38,130 bases of DNA from Thermacetogenium sp. UBA5472 (GTDB lineage Bacteria > Bacillota > DSM-12270 > Thermacetogeniales > Thermacetogeniaceae). Positions 23,434 through 31,471 of this stretch are shown here, piece by piece. A program made the position numbers and the translations under genes. The stretch spans positions 1 through 38,130 of the forward strand of contig DIQC01000065.1 in assembly GCA_002426495.1 (NCBI GenBank), read 5' to 3'. How positions within the stretch are numbered: the stretch's first letter is position 1; every line of letters starts with the position of its first letter. Below the pieces are notes generated by a model, which was not told where the DNA came from, ran no database searches, and was given only the letters and a program-made list of their open reading frames with translations.

Positions 23434-25225
23434 CCCTGATAAAAGAATGATCCTGGTATGTTGTGGTACAGGTTGCCTGGCCAACGGCAGTGGTGCTGTT
23501 TATGAGGCACTCTGTGATGCCCTCAAAGGGAACGCGAATTTTGGAGTTGAGACATTTGCCAAAGCTACAGGATGCAATGGCTTATGCGAAAAAGGTCCCC
23601 TTGTCAAAATCCTTCCTGATGATATTACCTACTGCAGGGTAAAAGCAGGGGATGTACCGGAAATAGTGGAAAAGACGCTGCAGCAGGGGGAACTTGTTCA
23701 GCGGTTGCTGTATCGCGATCCTGCCACCAAAAAGCGCTATAAGTCACACCATGAAACCAACTTCTATAAGAGGCAGAAAAAGATGGCCCTACGAAATATT
23801 GGGGAAATTGACCCAGCCTATGTTCAGGATTATCTTGACAGGGGTGGTTACCAATCCTTAGAAAAGGCTGTTAAAACCATGGCACCCAGTCAGGTTATCG
23901 AAGATGTCCTTAAATCCGGTTTGCGTGGGAGAGGGGGCGGAGGCTTTCCGACTGGTCTCAAATGGAAATCCTGTGCTGCCGTAGATAATCCACCAAGGTA
24001 TGTGATCTGCAATGGGGATGAGGGCGATCCTGGGGCTTTTATGGACCGCAGTATTATAGAGGGTGACCCCCATACGGTTATCGAAGGAATGATTATCTGC
24101 GCCTATGCTATTGACGCTTCAGTTGGGTTTATTTATGTGCGGGATGAATATGACCTGGCTGTTAATAACCTTACCAATGCCATCAAAACTGCCCGCGAAT
24201 GCGGTTATCTTGGAAAAAATATTTTGGGCAGCAACCTTTGCTTTGATATAGAAATTGTCCGTGGTGGAGGAGCTTTTGTCTGTGGTGAGGAAACTGCATT
24301 GATCAATTCTATACAGGGTAATGTTGGAGAACCCTGGGACAAGTATGTTTATCCTACAGAAAAAGGGTTATGGGAGCATCCTACTGTAATCAATAATGTA
24401 GAAACCTGGGCTAATATTCCGATGATTATCAACCTTGGAGCTGAGGAGTTTGCAACAATTGGTACAGAGAATAGCAAGGGCACCAAGGTGTTTTCTCTGG
24501 TGGGAAAAGTTGTCAATACTGGTTTGGTTGAAGTGCCTATGGGCACCACACTGCGTGAGATAATTTTTGATATTGGCGGCGGTATCCAGAATAAGAGGCA
24601 GTTCAAGGCTGTGCAAACAGGAGGTCCTTCAGGTGGCTGTATCCCTGAAAGTCTGCTTGACCTGCCGGTAGATTTCGATTCTCTTACCCAAGCCGGTTCT
24701 ATGATGGGATCAGGTGGTCTTATCGTTATGGATGACCGCACCTGTATGGTAGACGTTGCACGCTATTACGTTAACTTTTTAGCGGAAGAGTCCTGCGGTA
24801 AGTGTGTCCCCTGTAGAGAGGGAATTAGTTGTCTCCTGGAAACCCTGACCCGTATCTGTGAAGGGAAAGGTAAACTTGAGGATCTAGATCTTCTAGAGAG
24901 TATGAGTTCAACTATTCAGCAGGCCGCTCTATGCGCCCTGGGCAGAACAGCTCCCAACCCTGTACTCTCCACATTGAAGTATTTCCGTGATGAATATCTG
25001 GAGCATATCAATAATCACAGGTGTCCGGCGGGGATCTGTAAGGAACTGACTGAATTTTATGTTGATGAAGAGCTCTGTACAGGCTGCGGCCGCTGCCGCA
25101 GAAATTGTCCTGCTGATGCCATTACTGGGGAGAAGAAAAAGGCTCATATAATTGATTCTGAGAAATGCATCAAGTGTGGGGAATGCATCAATAACTGCAA
25201 ATTCCAGGCTATTAAAGTGAGATAG
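23408..25225 (+). CDS. NuoF-like NAD(H)-binding flavoprotein
   Basis: A 605-residue protein of the HydB/HoxF/NfnF type. Order: an N-terminal thioredoxin-like [2Fe-2S] domain (about 12-110; Cys18 or 19, Cys23, Cys56, Cys60), the FMN/NAD(H) domain (GLRGRGGGGFPTG near 171-183, CNGDEGDPGAFMDRS, GAFVCGEETALI), a SLBB region, the [4Fe-4S] site ESCGKCVPCREG with a later Cys, and a C-terminal two-cluster ferredoxin domain (CTGCGRCRRNC, CIKCGECINNC). The extra N- and C-terminal domains are those found in electron-bifurcating hydrogenases and formate dehydrogenases. With NuoE and NuoG-like partners it is the likely NAD+/NADH site for AOR. Confidence 0.95.
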   Translation: MSQMEANHNPDKRMILVCCGTGCLANGSGAVYEALCDALKGNANFGVETFAKATGCNGLCEKGPLVKILPDDITYCRVKAGDVPEIVEKTLQQGELVQRLLYRDPATKKRYKSHHETNFYKRQKKMALRNIGEIDPAYVQDYLDRGGYQSLEKAVKTMAPSQVIEDVLKSGLRGRGGGGFPTGLKWKSCAAVDNPPRYVICNGDEGDPGAFMDRSIIEGDPHTVIEGMIICAYAIDASVGFIYVRDEYDLAVNNLTNAIKTARECGYLGKNILGSNLCFDIEIVRGGGAFVCGEETALINSIQGNVGEPWDKYVYPTEKGLWEHPTVINNVETWANIPMIINLGAEEFATIGTENSKGTKVFSLVGKVVNTGLVEVPMGTTLREIIFDIGGGIQNKRQFKAVQTGGPSGGCIPESLLDLPVDFDSLTQAGSMMGSGGLIVMDDRTCMVDVARYYVNFLAEESCGKCVPCREGISCLLETLTRICEGKGKLEDLDLLESMSSTIQQAALCALGRTAPNPVLSTLKYFRDEYLEHINNHRCPAGICKELTEFYVDEELCTGCGRCRRNCPADAITGEKKKAHIIDSEKCIKCGECINNCKFQAIKVR

Positions 25226-25238
25226 GGGGGTGGGAAAG

Positions 25239-25976
25239 ATGAAGATAACAATTGACGGAAACGAAATAGAAGCCAATTTTGGAGAAACCATACTGGATGC
25301 AGCTAACAGGTCAGGGTTAGAGATTCCTACTCTGTGTTACAGTGAAGCCTTTGGTGGCCAGGGCGTTTGTCGGATGTGTATGGTGGAAGTCAAAGAGGGT
25401 GACCGTAAGCGTTTGGTTGCCTCCTGCACCTACCCCATTACGAGTGAGATTGAGGTGCAGACCAGCACTCCTGAGCTCTTGGAGATCAGGAGTAACATTA
25501 TAACACTGCTCTACAGGCGGGCACCGAACAGCGATTATATGAAAAAATTACATCAGGAATATGAGTGCACTGGTGTTGAGCCTGTTGATCCAGAGGAAAA
25601 ATGTATTATGTGCAGGCTCTGTATTAAAGCCTGTGAGAAGGTGGGGGCTTATGCCATTTCTACCATTATGCGTGGTACAGAGAAAAGGGTAGCTACACCT
25701 TTTGATGAAGAATCCCCTGTTTGTATTGGCTGTAATGCTTGTGCTGATATCTGTCCTACTGGGGCGATTAGTGTCAAAAAAGAAGGTGGTCGTCAGAAGA
25801 TCTGGCATAAATCTTTTGAAATGTTCCGCTGTGAAGTGTGTGGGGACTATTTCAGTACACTGCCTGTTAAAGAACATGTAAAAGAACAACTGGAATTGAC
25901 TGTATCAGGTGATAATCTTTGCCCTAATTGTAGAAGAAATAAACTTGCCAGAGACGTTGCGAATGTCAGTAAATAA
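25239..25976 (+). CDS. NuoG-like N-terminal Fe-S protein with C-terminal zinc ribbon
   Basis: A 245-residue protein equal to the N-terminal part of NuoG/HydA. A plant-type [2Fe-2S] domain (about 1-75; CYSEAFGGQGVCRMC and a later Cys), a linker, and a two-cluster ferredoxin domain (CIMCRLCIKAC, CIGCNACADICP). The molybdopterin/hydrogenase domain is missing. The last 60 residues carry two CxxC pairs (FRCEVCGDYF and LCPNCRR), probably a zinc ribbon or an extra metal site. The same short form accompanies bifurcating formate dehydrogenases and AORs. The ATG at 25239 is preceded by GGGGGG; a GTG at 25230 would overlap that site. Confidence 0.9.
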   Translation: MKITIDGNEIEANFGETILDAANRSGLEIPTLCYSEAFGGQGVCRMCMVEVKEGDRKRLVASCTYPITSEIEVQTSTPELLEIRSNIITLLYRRAPNSDYMKKLHQEYECTGVEPVDPEEKCIMCRLCIKACEKVGAYAISTIMRGTEKRVATPFDEESPVCIGCNACADICPTGAISVKKEGGRQKIWHKSFEMFRCEVCGDYFSTLPVKEHVKEQLELTVSGDNLCPNCRRNKLARDVANVSK

Positions 25977-26038
25977 TAATACACAAGATATAGTCATAAG
26001 CATAACGTGAAATTGGAATATTTTACGTTTTTTCGTTA

Positions 26039-26075
26039 AGGACTTGCCGCATTGACGGCGAGTCCTATTGTTTTT
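26039..26075 (+). terminator. Terminator of the AOR-nuoEFG unit
   Basis: 11-bp stem with one G-T pair (26039-26049 with 26056-26066), 6-base loop, then ATTGTTTTT. Confidence 0.85.
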
Positions 26076-26133
26076 CTGTACAAACAAGAGATAAATGCCT
26101 GTGTTATCCAAGTAATTCTCCTAGGCAAGCTGC

Positions 26134-26149
26134 TGGCACGATATTTGCT
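26134..26149 (+). promoter_or_regulatory. Sigma-54 promoter of the alcohol dehydrogenase gene
   Basis: TGGCACGATATTTGCT, essentially the full consensus (TGGCAC-N5-TTGCT). It is 123 bases upstream of the start codon and just beyond the terminator of the previous unit. Confidence 0.9.
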
Positions 26150-26271
26150 ATTATTTAACTTATGTAAGCAATAAACATAATATTTTTCGGAGGTGGTCGG
26201 TGTAAGATAATTGGTTGGTAAGAAAAGAAGTGAATAAGTAAACAAATAATTTGAAGGAGGCAAACAATTTT

Positions 26272-27492
26272 ATGAATTGGGAATCGAAAATTAATATTAA
26301 TCAGGTTATGGAGATTCGTAGTCGTACCCTCTGCTATTTGGGTGTTGGGGCTCTCCAAAAGGTTAATGACATCTGTGACTGGCTGAAAAACCAGGGAATT
26401 GACAAGGTTTTGATCTGCACTGATAAAACCGTCTATAAAGTTACCGGTGTCTGGGATGTTTTAGAGCCTGCCATGAAGAAACGCGGGATAGCCTGGACAA
26501 TGTATGATGAGGTTGTTCCTAATCCGACCGTTGACGGAATCGATAAAGCGGTCAAAATGGGGAAAGAAATCGGTGCCGGAGCAGTTTTCGGAATCGGCGG
26601 CGGCAGCCCTATCGATACCTGCAAGAGTTCTGCAGTGCTTCTTCATCCTGATAACGCTCAGTATAATGCCAGAGATCTTTATACCTTCAAATTCACCGCA
26701 GAGAATGCAGTTCCTATTATAGCTATCAATACCACTCATGGAACAGGTACTGAAGTCGACAGATTTGCTGTGGCCAGCATCCCGGAGATGGAATACAAAC
26801 CCTGCTTAGTGGGTGACTGCATCTATCCGACATTTGCTATCGATGACCCAGCTGTATTGATTGGACTTCCGGCCAACCAGACACGCTACACTGGTATTGA
26901 TGCTTTGAACCATGTCAATGAAGCTTGTACTTCTTTAGTTACTAACCCATATGTTGTGTTACTGGCTGAGGAAACAGCGCGTTTGGTCGCCCGCTATCTG
27001 CCTCAGGCAGTTGCACATCCGGATGATCTGACAGCAAGGTATTACCTGCTTTATGCCTCCATGATCGCAGGTATTGACTTTGACAACGGATTGCTGCACT
27101 TTACCCATGCTATGGAACATCCATTGAGTGCTGTAAAACCGGATCTGGCTCATGGCCTTGGTTTAGCAATACTGCTTCCTGCAGTAATTAAATACACTTA
27201 TCCTGCAGTTCCGGAAATTCTATCTGCAGTCTATGCACCTATTGTTCCTGGCCTGAAAGGTGTTTCGGGTGAGGCAGAAGAGTGTGCAGTCGGTGTTGAG
27301 CAGTGGCTGTTCAGTGTAGGTGTCACAGAAAAGCTAGAAGATATGGGGTATAAGGAAAGTGATGTTGACAAACTGGTGAACCTGGCTTTCAACACACCAT
27401 CTTTAGATATTCTGTTAGGTGTGGCTCCAATTAAGGCTGACGAAAAAGTTGTAAGGGCCATATATGAAGAAAGTATGAAACCCATGGCATAA
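26272..27492 (+). CDS. Iron-dependent alcohol dehydrogenase 1
   Basis: A 406-residue group III (iron-containing) alcohol dehydrogenase interconverting an alcohol and an aldehyde with NAD(P)(H). The nucleotide site is GIGGGSPIDTCKS (107-119). Predicted iron ligands are Asp210, His214 (GIDALNHVNEA), His279 (FTHAMEHPL) and His294 (DLAHGLGL). All are present. The start at 26272 follows AAGGAGG; upstream in-frame codons overlap that site. The gene has its own sigma-54 promoter and terminator, so it seems to be a single-gene unit co-controlled with AOR. The product aldehyde is the natural AOR substrate. Confidence 0.94.
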   Translation: MNWESKININQVMEIRSRTLCYLGVGALQKVNDICDWLKNQGIDKVLICTDKTVYKVTGVWDVLEPAMKKRGIAWTMYDEVVPNPTVDGIDKAVKMGKEIGAGAVFGIGGGSPIDTCKSSAVLLHPDNAQYNARDLYTFKFTAENAVPIIAINTTHGTGTEVDRFAVASIPEMEYKPCLVGDCIYPTFAIDDPAVLIGLPANQTRYTGIDALNHVNEACTSLVTNPYVVLLAEETARLVARYLPQAVAHPDDLTARYYLLYASMIAGIDFDNGLLHFTHAMEHPLSAVKPDLAHGLGLAILLPAVIKYTYPAVPEILSAVYAPIVPGLKGVSGEAEECAVGVEQWLFSVGVTEKLEDMGYKESDVDKLVNLAFNTPSLDILLGVAPIKADEKVVRAIYEESMKPMA

Positions 27493-27518
27493 GTTATGAT
27501 TCAATGATACAGAGAACT

Positions 27519-27550
27519 GACGACCAGGGAGAGTTCCCTGGTCGTCTTTA
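27519..27550 (+). terminator. Terminator after alcohol dehydrogenase 1
   Basis: Perfect 12-bp GC-rich stem (27519-27530 with 27535-27546), 4-base loop, followed by TTTATT. Confidence 0.88.
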
Positions 27551-27639
27551 TTAATAAAAATGTCGAATAAAAAAGGAAAATGTACATTAATCAAGAATAA
27601 TTGTGTTAAAGGGTTTCTAAATATCGAGGGGGTGTAGCG

Positions 27640-28788
27640 ATGGAGATATTTAAGTTTATGGTTCCTGAGATTATTTTTGGCAGGGGCACTTTAAGTTTGG
27701 TTGGGGAGAGTGCCAGCCGCTTAGGGGCGACAAGAATTTTTTTGGTTACTGATGAAGGTATGAAAAAGTCCGGTTGGGTCGATGAGGCGGTTAAACATTT
27801 GAATGATATTGGCTTGGAGTATCAGGTCTGGGCAGAACCAACTGAAAACCCTAAGGACTTTGAAATTGACCACGGCAAGGAACTATACCTGGACACAGGG
27901 TGTGATGCTGTGGTGGGCTTGGGGGGTGGGAGTGCCAATGATGCAGCCAAAGCAGTCGCTGTTCTAGCTACCAATGGGGGTAAAATCCACGACTACGAAG
28001 GTGTGGACAAGATTGAAAAGCCTCTTCCTCCTCTGCTGTGTGTAGCCACTACAGCAGGAGCTGCAGCAGAGGTAACACAGTTTGTTATTGCAGTTGATAC
28101 TCACAGAAAGGTTAAGATGACCATCGGTTCAAAATCCCTGGTGCCTGATATTGCCATTATTGACCCTATTCTTTTGAGCACGAAGGATGCCCGGCTTACA
28201 GCAAACACAGGGATTGATGCCCTAACCCATGCAATTGAGGCATATGTTTCAGTTGCGGCTACACCGATGACTGATATCTACGCTTTGAAAGCTATTAAGA
28301 TGATTACTACATCTCTAAGGGCTTCTGTAGCTTCTCGCACTAACATTGAGGCCAAGACAAGCATGGCAATGGCCAGTTTACTGGCAGGAGTTGCTATGTC
28401 TAATGCTATTTTGGGTGCAGTTCATGCTATGGCACACCCGCTGGGAGGCCTTCTTAACCTCCCTCACGGCGAGGTAAATTCTATTTTGCTTCCTTATGTG
28501 ATGCGCTTCAATATGATTGCCTGTACGGATCGCTATGCTGATATTGCCAGAGCTATGGGAGAGAACATAGTTGGGCTCAGTACCAGGGAAGCAGCGGAGA
28601 AGGCAGTTGAAGCTGTAGAACAGTTATGTGTTGATATCGGTGCCAAAAGGAGTCTTTCTAAAATAGGTTTGCAGGATGAGTATATCCAGGAACTCAGTAA
28701 GGCAGCAGCAAATGATGTCTGTCTGATCACAAATCCAAGGGATGCAACTGTAGAAGAGATCGCCGAAATCTATAGAGCTGCACTTTAA
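27640..28788 (+). CDS. Iron-dependent alcohol dehydrogenase 2
   Basis: A 382-residue group III alcohol dehydrogenase, only distantly similar to the neighbour at 26272. It has GLGGGSANDAAK (93-104) and predicted iron ligands Asp193, His197 (GIDALTHAIEAY), His262 (AVHAMAHPLGG) and His276 (NLPHGEVN). The usual TTAGTGSE segment reads TTAGAAAE, a small change near the cofactor phosphate. It starts after GAGGGGGTG. No sigma-54 element was found in the 147-base gap after the preceding terminator, so it may be regulated differently. A repeated element begins at its stop codon. Confidence 0.94.
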   Translation: MEIFKFMVPEIIFGRGTLSLVGESASRLGATRIFLVTDEGMKKSGWVDEAVKHLNDIGLEYQVWAEPTENPKDFEIDHGKELYLDTGCDAVVGLGGGSANDAAKAVAVLATNGGKIHDYEGVDKIEKPLPPLLCVATTAGAAAEVTQFVIAVDTHRKVKMTIGSKSLVPDIAIIDPILLSTKDARLTANTGIDALTHAIEAYVSVAATPMTDIYALKAIKMITTSLRASVASRTNIEAKTSMAMASLLAGVAMSNAILGAVHAMAHPLGGLLNLPHGEVNSILLPYVMRFNMIACTDRYADIARAMGENIVGLSTREAAEKAVEAVEQLCVDIGAKRSLSKIGLQDEYIQELSKAAANDVCLITNPRDATVEEIAEIYRAAL

Positions 28789-28851
28789 CTGGCAAACTTG
28801 GTGTAAACTTCTCGCTTCTGATGAGCGGGAGTCAAACGCCAACTGAGTCAT
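28784..28851 (+). repeat. Dispersed element family 2, copy B
   Basis: A 68-bp relative of 8217-8288: same TTTAACTG start, then TTGGTGTAAA, and a 3' block (28827-28851) matching copy A at 22 of 25 positions. Its TTTAA start contains the alcohol dehydrogenase 2 stop codon (TAA, 28786-28788). TTGGTGT can pair with ACGCCAA as in copy A. Confidence 0.6.
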
Positions 28852-28907
28852 GGTGTTTCATCGAAAAAATGTTTAAGTGAAATGTTTAAAGTAAGGTAGG
28901 TTAGAAC

Positions 28908-29702
28908 ATGACTGATCAAAAGCTAGAGGCATTGAGGAACAGGATAAAAGAATATGAAAGTGCTGTTGTGGCCTTTTCCGGGGGTGTGGATAGCACCTTT
29001 CTCTTAATGGTCGCTGTTCAGGAACTGGGAAAAAGGGTTTTGGCTGTAACATTGGATACAGATCTGATTCCGCGGCGGGAGGTGCAAGAAGCACAAAGAA
29101 TTGCAAAGGACCTGGGGGCTGACCACATGATCATAACAGCAGAACCATTAAAGATTCCTGAGGTAAGGGGCAATTCATCTGAACGCTGCTATTACTGTAA
29201 GCACCATCTTTTCGGGACACTCTATGAGCTAGCCTGCAATAAAGGTTATCACGCTGTTTTGGATGGTGCTAATCAGGATGATCAAGGAGATTATCGGCCT
29301 GGAATGAGGGCAGCTCAAGAGATAGGAGTGTACAGCCCCCTTCTGGAAGAGGGGATCACGAAAGAAGAGATTCGTCAATATTCATATGATGCAGGGCTTT
29401 CCACATGGAATAAATCAGAGGCAGCCTGTCTAGCGAGCAGGATTCCTTATGGCGAAGAAATAACTGTAGAAAAACTGAAAATGATCGAAGACGCGGAAGG
29501 CTTTTTAAATTCTTTAATTGATGAGCAGGTGAGAGTGCGCTGGCATAGAGATGTTGCTAGAATTGAAACAGCAGTTGATGCCTTTGGAACTATTCTCGAG
29601 CATCGGCAAGAGATAATTGAAAATCTTAAAAAAATAGGTTTTTCTTATGTAACTCTTGATCTGATGGGGTATCGGAAGGGAAGCTTGAATGAAGTCTTAT
29701 GA
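28908..29702 (+). CDS. larE: LarE-family ATP-dependent sulfur transferase
   Basis: A 264-residue PP-loop protein with the ATP-binding SGGVDS (24-29). LarE adenylates the pyridinium dinucleotide precursor of the nickel-pincer cofactor and adds sulfur. Three cysteines, Cys94 and Cys97 (ERCYYCK) and Cys174 (AACLASR), match the set that in some LarE proteins holds a [4Fe-4S] cluster carrying a non-core sulfide; in the single-Cys type the equivalent of Cys174 is sacrificed. No larA, larB or larC is present in the window. The gene sits directly upstream of a riboswitch-controlled pterin-cofactor operon, so a sulfur-transfer role in tungsto/molybdopterin synthesis is possible but unproven. Confidence 0.9.
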   Translation: MTDQKLEALRNRIKEYESAVVAFSGGVDSTFLLMVAVQELGKRVLAVTLDTDLIPRREVQEAQRIAKDLGADHMIITAEPLKIPEVRGNSSERCYYCKHHLFGTLYELACNKGYHAVLDGANQDDQGDYRPGMRAAQEIGVYSPLLEEGITKEEIRQYSYDAGLSTWNKSEAACLASRIPYGEEITVEKLKMIEDAEGFLNSLIDEQVRVRWHRDVARIETAVDAFGTILEHRQEIIENLKKIGFSYVTLDLMGYRKGSLNEVL

Positions 29703-29774
29703 TTTGTCAAGGCATGAAGAAAAAAAGGGGATTTTCATGTATAATTAATATATAATGATGACAAAGCAAATAAG

Positions 29775-29888
29775 GGACTCCGATTTAGCCTTCCTAAGGC
29801 ACTTTAGCTATGGGAGCTGAACGCAGGCAGTTTTATGCCATAGGGTAGAGGGGAAACCCGGACACCTCCCAACCTTGGAAAGGAGTTG
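29775..29888 (+). ncRNA. Moco/Tuco-type riboswitch
   Basis: A structured leader between larE and the pterin-cofactor operon. The outer stem ACTCC (29777-29781) pairs with GGAGT (29882-29886). Inside are GCCTT-cct-AAGGC (29788-29800), CTATGG/CCATAG and a GGGGAAACCC hairpin. The 3' part CCTCCCAACCTTGGAAAGGAG closely resembles the 3' part of the E. coli moaA leader (CCTCCC ... CTGGAAAGGTG), the type member of the Moco RNA family, as I remember it. The downstream genes are moeA, moaA and moaC, as expected for control by molybdenum or tungsten cofactor. Confidence 0.8.
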
Positions 29889-29900
29889 TTAATGTTTAAG

Positions 29901-29937
29901 AATAGCGCAAATTATCCAGGTTGGCGCTATTTTTTTG
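29901..29937 (+). terminator. Riboswitch expression-platform terminator
   Basis: AATAGCGC (29901-29908) pairs with GCGCTATT (29924-29931), followed by seven T residues. It starts 13 bases after the aptamer, so ligand binding could decide between termination and read-through. Confidence 0.85.
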
Positions 29938-29968
29938 TTAATTATAGAAACTGAGGGGGAAGAGTACG

Positions 29969-30163
29969 ATGCAGAATGATGACAAAGCTAATGTGGATCC
30001 TAAGGTAAAAGAGGCAATATTAGAAGCTGCTTCTGATGGGAGGATATCTTGCCCGGAAGCCAGGGACATTGCCTTCTCTCTGGGGGTTGACCTCAAGGTT
30101 ATAGGGGATGCCTGCGATGAATTGGATATAAAACTTTATGGCTGTGCGCTAGGGTGTTTTTAG
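29969..30163 (+). CDS. Small helical protein of pterin-cofactor operons
   Basis: A 64-residue protein, first gene after the riboswitch. It is predicted helical (DPKVKEAILEAASDGRISCPEARDIAFSLG), like a small helix-turn-helix domain, and ends in YGCALGCF. I recall similar short proteins ending in a CQLGCF-type motif beside moeA/moaA genes in anaerobes, but no function is assigned. The two C-terminal cysteines (Cys59, Cys63) and Cys40 might bind metal or take part in sulfur handling. GAGGGGGAAG precedes the ATG. Confidence 0.75.
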   Translation: MQNDDKANVDPKVKEAILEAASDGRISCPEARDIAFSLGVDLKVIGDACDELDIKLYGCALGCF

Positions 30164-30188
30164 CTTGCTTCAATAAGGAGTAGTTGCT

Positions 30189-31445
30189 GTGAAAGAAGGA
30201 CTATTTAAAGTTTTACCAGTTGCAGAAGCTAGGGAGAAATTGGCGGCTAATCTGCCGGTGGAATTGCGCCGGAGCGAAAAGAAATCGCTTCTTGACTGCT
30301 TGGCAAGACGCCTGGCTAAATCCGTTACAGCAAGGGAGAATGTGCCAGGGTTTGCCCGCTCCACTGTTGACGGTTATGCTGTCAGAGCACAGGACACTTT
30401 CGGTGCCAGTGAGGGGCTGCCGGCGTTTTTTACTGTAACGGGTGATATACGCATGGGTGCAGTTCCTGATCAGGATCTTGCTTCTGGTGAAGCAATGCAG
30501 ATTGCCACAGGGGCGATGTTGCCCTCCGGGGCTGATGCTGCTGTAATGGTCGAGTATACAGAAGCTGCCGGTGAGGGCTCTATTGAGGTTTTGAAGCCAG
30601 CAGGTCCGGGGGAAAATGTCCTGAGGGCTGATGAGGATATCAAGGCAGGGGATGAAGTTTTCCCGGCAAATCATCTGCTTCGCTCCCAGGATATCGGGTA
30701 TCTGGCTGCCCTGGGAGAAATTGAGCTGGATGTTTTTGTGCCATTAAGTGTAGGAATTATTTCTACTGGGGATGAAATAGTTGACCCCACACTAAAACCG
30801 AACCCCGGGCAGGTGCGTGATATTAACTCCTACACCCTTTTTGCCAAAACACTGGAACTGGGCGGAAAGCCAAATATCTATGGTGTTGTTCAGGATAATC
30901 CCCAATTGCTGCAAGAGAGAATGCGTCAGGCCTATGAGGAGAACGACCTGGTTGTCATATCGGGTGGGAGTTCTGTAGGCACAAAAGATCATACGGCAGA
31001 AATCATCTCCTCACTGGGCAAGCCCGGTGTTGTTTTTCACGGTATGGCTGTCAAACCTGGAAAACCGACACTCGGTGGTGTAGTGGAGCAAAAACCGGTT
31101 ATCGGACTGCCGGGGCACCCAGCAGCAGCATTGATCGCCTTTGAGCTACTTGTTTCACCCTTGTTGAGGTTCGGGGGTTATCATGAGCTTCCTACAGGAA
31201 TCCCCCCGATAGATGCGTTGCTTTCCCGCAGTATTGGCTCTGGTCCGGGTAGGGAAGAGTATATTTTTGTCAAACTGCAGCGCAAACAGGGGGAGGTTTT
31301 GGCTGAACCCGTTCTGGGGAAATCTGGCCTGCTCAGCCCTCTGGTAGAAGCGGACGGGCTGATGCGCATTCCATTGGAGAGTGAAGGTACAGCTGCCGGA
31401 AGTATTGTGGGTGTTTATCTGTTCGGCACAGATTATGTTCTTTAA
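30189..31445 (+). CDS. moeA: MoeA molybdenum/tungsten transferase
   Basis: A 418-residue MoeA, which hydrolyses adenylated pyranopterin and inserts molybdate or tungstate. Conserved parts are FARSTVDGYAVRA (about 56-68), GAMLPSGADAAVM, VGIISTGDEIV, ISGGSSVGTKDHT (about 258-270, with the catalytic Asp), GMAVKPGKPTLGG and GLPGHPAAALIAFE, followed by domain IV. It starts at a GTG with AAGGAG nine bases upstream. It lies directly before a second moeA, as in archaea where two MoeA types have been proposed to separate Mo and W. Confidence 0.94.
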   Translation: MKEGLFKVLPVAEAREKLAANLPVELRRSEKKSLLDCLARRLAKSVTARENVPGFARSTVDGYAVRAQDTFGASEGLPAFFTVTGDIRMGAVPDQDLASGEAMQIATGAMLPSGADAAVMVEYTEAAGEGSIEVLKPAGPGENVLRADEDIKAGDEVFPANHLLRSQDIGYLAALGEIELDVFVPLSVGIISTGDEIVDPTLKPNPGQVRDINSYTLFAKTLELGGKPNIYGVVQDNPQLLQERMRQAYEENDLVVISGGSSVGTKDHTAEIISSLGKPGVVFHGMAVKPGKPTLGGVVEQKPVIGLPGHPAAALIAFELLVSPLLRFGGYHELPTGIPPIDALLSRSIGSGPGREEYIFVKLQRKQGEVLAEPVLGKSGLLSPLVEADGLMRIPLESEGTAAGSIVGVYLFGTDYVL

Positions 31446-31471
31446 CTATATTTATTAGGGTGGTGGCTTTT

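Noticed and set aside
27551..27639. Fourth sigma-54 promoter before alcohol dehydrogenase 2
   Set aside because: No GG-N10-GC element with acceptable flanks is present in the gap.
28815..28845. Hammerhead ribozyme (CTGATGAG seen at 28817)
   Set aside because: No GAAA core and no matching stems I, II and III; the related copy at 8217 lacks CTGATGAG.
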